Shown here: positions 59,341 to 64,000 of the stretch, in pieces
How the letters are laid out: every line of letters starts with the position of its first letter
How positions within the stretch are numbered: the first letter of the stretch is position 1
Source of the DNA: Clostridium sp. AN503
GTDB taxonomy: Bacteria; Bacillota; Clostridia; Lachnospirales; Lachnospiraceae
Length of the DNA: 64,000 nt
Reading direction: 5' to 3'
NCBI RefSeq assembly: GCF_040719375.1
Contig: NZ_JBFDTP010000002.1
Span: forward strand, 186,001-250,000
Program-made: the position numbers and the translations under genes
Notes under the pieces: generated by a model
The model's input: only the letters and a program-made list of their open reading frames with translations
Database searches by the model: none
Told to the model about the DNA's origin: nothing

Positions 59341-61008
59341 ATGGAAGAAAATAAGAAAAACTGGGATACGCTGAAGCGGGACCGGATAAAACGGGTCCGG
59401 GAGGCGATTCCACTGGTGAGCATGGGAAAGATCGTAGATGCGTCTAATGCGGTGAAACTATTGGAGACGGTGATCAGACCGTTCGACAAGGTGTCCATAG
59501 AAGGGGACAACCAGAAACAGGCGGATTTTCTGGCGGAGTGTCTCTGCAGGGTTGACCCGGAACGGGTGCACGACCTGCATATGGTACAGTCGGCGATCTC
59601 CCTGCCTGCCCATCTGGATCTATTTGAGAAAAAGATCGCGCGGAAGGTGGATTTTTCCTATTCCGGGTCCCAGGCGGGACGGCTGGCGGAGTTTGTGCGG
59701 GATGGAAAGATTGAGATTGGCGCGATCCACACGTATCTGGAACTCTTTGGGCGGTATTTTATCGATCTGACGCCGAGAGTGGCGATCACAGCGGCGGTAT
59801 CGGCGGACCGGGACGGGAACCTATACACCGGGTTTAATACGGAGGATACGCCGGTGGTGATCCAGGCTGCCAAGTTCAAGCAGGGGATCGTGATCGCGCA
59901 GGTCAATGAGATTGTGGACCGGGTCCCCCGGGTAGATATTCCGGGAGACTGGGTGGATTTTGTGATCCAGGCGCCGAAGCCGTTTTATGTGGAGCCGTTG
60001 TTTACCAGAGATCCGGCCAATATCACGGACTCCCAGATCCTGCGTGCCATGATGGTGATCAAGGGGATCTATGCGGAGTATGGGATTGAGAGCTTAAACC
60101 ACGGCGTCGGGTTTGATACGGCGGCGATCGAACTGCTGCTTCCGACCTATGGGGAGGAGCTGGGGCTGAAAGGAAAAATCTGCAAATACTTTTCCCTGAA
60201 TCCTCATCCCACCCTGATCCCGGCTATTGAGAGCGGGTGGATCAAGTCTATTCACAGCTTTGGCGGGGAATCCGGTATGGAGGATTATGTGGCGGCACGC
60301 TCCGATGTGTTCTTTGTGGGGCCGGACGACTCGCTGCGTTCCAACCGGACCTACTGCCAGGCGGCGGGGCATTATGGGATCGATTTATTTATAGGCGGCA
60401 CGCTGCAGATAGACAAGTATGGAAACAGCAGTACGGCAACGGCCTCAAGGATTGCCGGGTTTGGGGGCGCGCCCAATATGGGCTGCGATCCGAGGGGGCG
60501 GCGGCATTCCTCTGATGCCTGGCTGAAATGCGGTTCTGAGGATGGGCTCCAGAGGCAGCTCATCGGAGAGATGCCCCGGGGACGGCGGCTGGTGGTGCAG
60601 CTCCAGGAAACATTCCGGGAGAAGATGGCGCCCGGTTTTGTGGACCGTCTGGATGCATGGAAGCTGGCGGAGAGCGCGGGGCTTCCGATCCCGCCGGTGA
60701 TGATCTATGGAGATGATCTGACCCACATTGTCACGGAAGAGGGGATCGCCTATCTGCATAAGTGCGCGTCCCTTAAAGATCGGATGGCGGCGATCCGCGC
60801 GGTTGCCGGATATACGGAGATTGGGCTTTTGGAAAATCCAGAGGAGACGAAGGAACTTCGCAGGAAAGGGATCGTAAAAACCCCGGAGGATCTTGGGATC
60901 GACATAACCCGGGCAAACAGGAATCTGCTGGCGGCAAAAAATGTCAGGGATCTGGTTGCATGGTCCGGAGGGCTGTATCATCCGCCCGCTAAATTCCGCA
61001 ACTGGTAG
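59341..61008 (+). CDS. madA: Malonate decarboxylase alpha subunit (ACP transferase)
   Basis: A 555-residue CoA-transferase-like subunit, the family length. It exchanges acetyl for malonyl on the thiol of the carrier protein. Recognisable blocks are SMGKIVDASNAVKLLE, the SGSQAGRLAEF segment, LNHGVGFDTAAIELLLPTYG and GGAPNMGCDPRGRRHSSDAW, typical of MdcA/MadA. The ATG at 59341 lies six bases after AGGAGG; an in-frame ATG-less extension to 59284 is rejected. It is followed by genes for the ACP and both carboxyltransferase subunits. Confidence 0.92.
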   Translation: MEENKKNWDTLKRDRIKRVREAIPLVSMGKIVDASNAVKLLETVIRPFDKVSIEGDNQKQADFLAECLCRVDPERVHDLHMVQSAISLPAHLDLFEKKIARKVDFSYSGSQAGRLAEFVRDGKIEIGAIHTYLELFGRYFIDLTPRVAITAAVSADRDGNLYTGFNTEDTPVVIQAAKFKQGIVIAQVNEIVDRVPRVDIPGDWVDFVIQAPKPFYVEPLFTRDPANITDSQILRAMMVIKGIYAEYGIESLNHGVGFDTAAIELLLPTYGEELGLKGKICKYFSLNPHPTLIPAIESGWIKSIHSFGGESGMEDYVAARSDVFFVGPDDSLRSNRTYCQAAGHYGIDLFIGGTLQIDKYGNSSTATASRIAGFGGAPNMGCDPRGRRHSSDAWLKCGSEDGLQRQLIGEMPRGRRLVVQLQETFREKMAPGFVDRLDAWKLAESAGLPIPPVMIYGDDLTHIVTEEGIAYLHKCASLKDRMAAIRAVAGYTEIGLLENPEETKELRRKGIVKTPEDLGIDITRANRNLLAAKNVRDLVAWSGGLYHPPAKFRNW

Positions 61009-61037
61009 ACCGTACAGGCAGCAGAAAGGAGTATTTT

Positions 61038-61367
61038 ATGGCATTACAGGAGTTGAATTTCACATGGAAACCGGCAGACCCCTATGAATCCTTTGCGCCG
61101 GAATGGTCCCACAGCGGCGTGGCAGGCTCCGGGGATATGGAAGTCCTGATGGAGCATCGGGCGCAGGAGGGGAATGTGACGGTGAAGGTAGTGACGCCGG
61201 TGCGCGGGTTTGAAGGGGTATGGGAGAAGGTTCTGGAGAGATTCGTGGCGGAAAGCCATGTTGGAAATTTACATATGGAGATCAATGATAACAATGCGAC
61301 GCCGTTTATTGTCTCCATGCGGTTAAAGCAGGCGCTGATCGAGGCGAAGGGAGGGCAGGGCGCATGA
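61038..61367 (+). CDS. madE: Malonate decarboxylase acyl carrier protein
   Basis: A 109-residue carrier unrelated to fatty-acid ACP. The prosthetic-group Ser is expected in GVAGSGDMEVLMEH (Ser31), the SGD/NLEVL motif of MdcC and citrate lyase CitD, which carry 2'-(5''-triphosphoribosyl)-3'-dephospho-CoA. Its stop overlaps the next start by four bases (ATGA). AAAGGAG precedes the ATG. The genes making and attaching the prosthetic group are not in this window. Confidence 0.9.
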   Translation: MALQELNFTWKPADPYESFAPEWSHSGVAGSGDMEVLMEHRAQEGNVTVKVVTPVRGFEGVWEKVLERFVAESHVGNLHMEINDNNATPFIVSMRLKQALIEAKGGQGA

Positions 61368-62323
61368 GAAGCTGGGCTGAGATGCAGGGGCAGAGCTTTT
61401 TTGAGTCCACCGCCAGACAGCGCGCGGTAGGCCTTGTGGATGAAGGGACATTTACGGAGCTGTTGTCTCCCATTGACAAAATGACAAGTCCTCACCTGCC
61501 GGTCCTGGGGGAGGCGGTCTCTTTTGACGACGGCGTTGTGACGGGAGTTGGAAGGATCGGAAAACGGACGGTATTTATCATTTCCCAGGAGGGGCGTTTT
61601 ATCGGCGGCGCGGTGGGAGAGGTCCACGGTGCAAAAATGGTGGGGGCCTTCCGGCTGGCGCAGCAGGTATATGAAAAGACGATTGAGAAGTATCCGGATG
61701 ATCATGAGGACCGCACCCCGGCGGTGATCATTTCTTTCGAGACGGGCGGCGTCCGCCTTCACGAGGCCAATGCAGGGCTGCTGGCCCACGCGGAGGTGAT
61801 GGAACAGATCCAGCATTGCAGGGGCAGGGTGCCGGTCATCGGGCTGGTGGGCAGCAAAGTGGGCTGTTTTGGCGGTATGGGATTTGTGGCAGTATCCACG
61901 GACTTGGTGATCATGAGCCCTCTTGGAAGAATTGGCTTGACCGGCCCGGAGGTCATTGAGGAGGCCATGGGCAAGAAGGAATTTGACGCCTCCGACAAAG
62001 GGCTGATCTACCGGATCACAGGGGGGAAACACAAGTACATCATGGGGGACGCCGCCTATCTGGTTAAGGACTCCGTGGGAGCCTTCCGGGAACAGGTATG
62101 TCAGGTTTTGGAGTTGTCCTATGAGGAGATTGCCGCCCACCGGAGTATTGGGAGCCGCAGCCTGGTGGAGGATCAGCTTAAGCTGGTGCGTCTGGCAGCA
62201 GAGTTAAATCCGAAGGATGCCACGGATGTGTGGGAGTATTTTGGGAACGAAAACAGCAGGGCGATTCCGGATATGGACTATGAGACGTTTATGAGGGAAG
62301 TAAAAGTAAGGCCAGGGAGGTAG
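61364..62323 (+). CDS. madC: Malonate decarboxylase carboxyltransferase beta subunit
   Basis: A 319-residue crotonase-fold protein of the carboxyltransferase family (MdcD/MadC). It binds malonyl-ACP and, with the next subunit, transfers the carboxyl group to biotin. Visible segments: SARQRAVGLVDEGTF-like start (STARQRAVGLVDEGTF), GGAVGEVHGAKMVGAF, and GLVGSKVGCFGGMGF forming an oxyanion-type loop, then GLTGPEVIEEAMG. Translationally coupled to the ACP gene. Length fits the family. Only four bases separate it from the next gene. Confidence 0.92.
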   Translation: MRSWAEMQGQSFFESTARQRAVGLVDEGTFTELLSPIDKMTSPHLPVLGEAVSFDDGVVTGVGRIGKRTVFIISQEGRFIGGAVGEVHGAKMVGAFRLAQQVYEKTIEKYPDDHEDRTPAVIISFETGGVRLHEANAGLLAHAEVMEQIQHCRGRVPVIGLVGSKVGCFGGMGFVAVSTDLVIMSPLGRIGLTGPEVIEEAMGKKEFDASDKGLIYRITGGKHKYIMGDAAYLVKDSVGAFREQVCQVLELSYEEIAAHRSIGSRSLVEDQLKLVRLAAELNPKDATDVWEYFGNENSRAIPDMDYETFMREVKVRPGR

Positions 62324-62327
62324 AGCG

Positions 62328-63200
62328 ATGGGTACGACGATGCTTGGAAAGGGCAGGAAAGCGATTTCCATGATCCTGGATGAGGATTCTTTTGAGGAAG
62401 GGCGGATCGACGGGCTTGTGCTGCCGGAGATCGGGCCTGGCGCGGTCATTGGGACTGGAATGCTGAAGCGCCGCAAGGTGACAGTCATAGCCAATGACGC
62501 CATGGCTGCCAATCTCCGGTTCCCGGTGGTCTACGCGGGGATCATCGGTATGGAGGAAGCATATAAGATGGCCCTTGCGGTGTACAGCACCATCGAGGCG
62601 GACGCAGATAAGCCTTTAGGCCAGAAGCGGCCGCTGGTGCTGATCGTGGACACACCGGGCAACGGACCGGGAAAAGTAGAAGAAATCTTTGGAATGAACA
62701 AGGCGACGGGGGCGTATCAGCTTTCCCTGGCGGAAGCCAGGGAGCAGGGGCATCCGGTGGTGGCTATGGTCATCGGACGCGCGATCAGCGGGGCGTTTTT
62801 GTGCCATGGGCTGCAGGCGGATCATATCCTGTCCCTTTCGGAGGAATACCAGACCATGATCCATGTAATGCCTCTGGCGGGCATTGCCCGGATCACCAAG
62901 CGGGATATCGAGTCGCTGACAGAGCTTTCCCGCACGAATCCCGTGTTTGCCTCCGGAGCAGGATTTTTCTATCAGCTGGGAGGCGTGGAAGAGCTGGTGA
63001 CGAGCGTGGATGAGATGGCGGATATGATTGACCGCCATATTTCAGAGATCATCCGGCGGAATGTATCAGGCAAATCCGAGTTATGCGGCCCATGGGGACG
63101 GGGGATTCTCGGGGACGAGCGGGGAGGAAGGACCGTTCGGGCCAGAGTGATTGAGAAGATGTATGAGGAATTCCGTGCGGTGGAGGAATCGTATCTATAG
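62328..63200 (+). CDS. madD: Malonate decarboxylase carboxyltransferase gamma subunit
   Basis: A 290-residue crotonase-fold partner of the preceding subunit (MdcE/MadD). Typical elements are IVDTPGNGPGKVEEIFGMNK and MVIGRAISGAFLCHGLQAD, the Gly-rich loop forming the biotin-side active site. The pair resembles the beta subunit of acetyl-CoA carboxylase split in two. AGGGAGGTAGAG lies before the ATG and overlaps the end of madC. All core Mad subunits are thus contiguous and in frame. Confidence 0.92.
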   Translation: MGTTMLGKGRKAISMILDEDSFEEGRIDGLVLPEIGPGAVIGTGMLKRRKVTVIANDAMAANLRFPVVYAGIIGMEEAYKMALAVYSTIEADADKPLGQKRPLVLIVDTPGNGPGKVEEIFGMNKATGAYQLSLAEAREQGHPVVAMVIGRAISGAFLCHGLQADHILSLSEEYQTMIHVMPLAGIARITKRDIESLTELSRTNPVFASGAGFFYQLGGVEELVTSVDEMADMIDRHISEIIRRNVSGKSELCGPWGRGILGDERGGRTVRARVIEKMYEEFRAVEESYL

Positions 63201-63253
63201 GGCATACGGATGTCTTTAGCTGGCAGTTGCAATATTGGAAAGGGGAATGGTCT

Positions 63254-64000
63254 ATGGATAAAGTGGCTCAGTTAAGGGAGTTTGTTTTGGAGCTGGGGAC
63301 TGCTCCGGCATTTTCGGAAATGGAACGGCGCAGCTTGAAGGATAAGGGCATCGATGGGCCCACCGGGGCGCATGTGATCGAGGAGATCCATGCGCCGCTT
63401 AACTTTGCCTATATTACAGCTACAACAGGGAGCAGCGCCTTCCAGAACCTGGTGGGTGTCACCTGGAACGAGATTGCGGACCGGGTGCAGGCTGCAAAAA
63501 AGCTTTTTGAGCTGGCGGATATCCGTCCTGGCTGCCGGATGCTTGTGACTTACCCGCCGCTTGTCAGCGTGTTTTCCAAAGCGGCGCTTATTGAGCTTGG
63601 GGTGGAGGTGGAGTTCATGCTGCGTTCTGAGCGGGCGGCATTGATCCTGGCGGTCTGTGAGAAAAGGCCGGATGTGGTTGTGGGGGAATCTTCTTTTTTA
63701 AAAGCCGCGCTCCTGGACGCAAAACATATGGGGATGCTGGGGGGATTTCCGGAAGGGCTTGTCTTTTTGGCAGCGGGCACGCCGCTGGACCTTGAGCTGT
63801 TGGAGGCTGCCAGGGATCTGCCGGGGGCCTGTGTCCATGATCTGTACGGCTGTCAGGAATTCGGTTTTCTGACTCTGGATGGGATACCGCTTCGGGATGA
63901 TCTGTCTCTTTTAAAACGGAGAGAGGGGTATTATGACGTGTTTGCAGGCGGGCTTCCTACGGGGGACTGCTTTGCTGTCTCGGAAAAGGGGCATATCTGT
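63254..64000 (+). CDS. madH: Acetate:ACP ligase-like adenylate-forming enzyme (partial, runs off right edge)
   Basis: An open frame of 249 codons from ATG 63254 to the window edge. It resembles AMP-forming ligases: TATTGSSAFQNLVGVTWNEI fits the phosphate-binding region and DLYGCQEFGFLTLDG the later YGxTE-type motif. In Malonomonas rubra, MadH recharges the decarboxylase ACP with acetate; position right after madD supports the same role. AAAGGGG precedes the ATG; a nearby ATG at 63247 runs into a stop at once. The C-terminal part with the lysine-bearing domain lies outside the window. Confidence 0.75.
   Translation, partial: MDKVAQLREFVLELGTAPAFSEMERRSLKDKGIDGPTGAHVIEEIHAPLNFAYITATTGSSAFQNLVGVTWNEIADRVQAAKKLFELADIRPGCRMLVTYPPLVSVFSKAALIELGVEVEFMLRSERAALILAVCEKRPDVVVGESSFLKAALLDAKHMGMLGGFPEGLVFLAAGTPLDLELLEAARDLPGACVHDLYGCQEFGFLTLDGIPLRDDLSLLKRREGYYDVFAGGLPTGDCFAVSEKGHIC

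Overview
The window reads as a chromosomal segment of an anaerobic, gut-type member of the Clostridia (Bacillota), most likely a Lachnospiraceae relative. The evidence is AGGAGG-type ribosome binding sites at nearly every gene, roughly half G+C, two rubrerythrins with a PerR-like regulator, AsrABC sulfite reductase, a sodium-pumping biotin decarboxylase, and PTS, TRAP and GntP transporters. Species assignment is inference. No rRNA, tRNA or CRISPR array was recognised.

Layout. 1-4.4 kb: small proteins, a cupin, dGTPase, an ArsC-like protein and an AT-rich secreted protein. 4.9-8.8 kb: glycerate utilisation (CdaR-type regulator broken by a frameshift, GntP permease, glycerate kinase). 8.8-14.4 kb: trpS; a P-type ATPase behind a yybP-ykoY-type manganese riboswitch; a fumarylacetoacetase-family enzyme; a beta carbonic anhydrase. 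14.4-16.95 kb: an IS3-family element with an apparent -1 frameshift site, set among large inverted-repeat hairpins. 16.95-20.5 kb, minus strand: rubrerythrin, reverse rubrerythrin, PerR/Fur regulator, LysR regulator, PHP phosphatase. 20.7-28.0 kb: S1-domain protein, small alarmone synthetase, membrane glycerophosphodiesterase, Dtd, M18 aminopeptidase, a trigger-factor-like lipoprotein interrupted by a frameshift, and a HAD hydrolase.

28.1-43.2 kb forms a coherent sulfur region: a HemC-CobA-HemD triple fusion plus precorrin-2 dehydrogenase (siroheme), a PRTase-like protein, a divergent Crp/Fnr regulator, a DASS/SLC13 anion transporter, thioredoxin reductase, an atypical thioredoxin, two cytoplasmic arylsulfate sulfotransferases, and AsrABC, whose AsrC needs siroheme. 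Two promoters here carry the same inverted repeat at the same distance from the -10 box, so the Crp/Fnr protein is the likely activator. This is the best candidate for an undescribed system: aryl-sulfate sulfur moved inward and ultimately reduced to sulfide.

43.3-49.4 kb: a sugar-acid module (GntR regulator, two zinc dehydrogenases, TRAP transporter) with twin operators at the divergent promoters. 49.5-56.1 kb: a lactose/cellobiose-type PTS, a GH1 enzyme whose acid/base Glu is Gln as in plant myrosinases, a DMT exporter, a LicR-type activator, and an HPr-like protein with Glu at position 46. 56.2-64.0 kb: a LysR gene divergent from a biotin-dependent, Na+-pumping malonate decarboxylase cluster of the Malonomonas Mad type, plus an OadG-like subunit, running off the right edge.

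Four unusual long-hairpin intergenic elements (about 14.4, 16.7, 31.4 and 36.1 kb) share architecture; three share a CAGTTCAG/CTGAACTG end motif.
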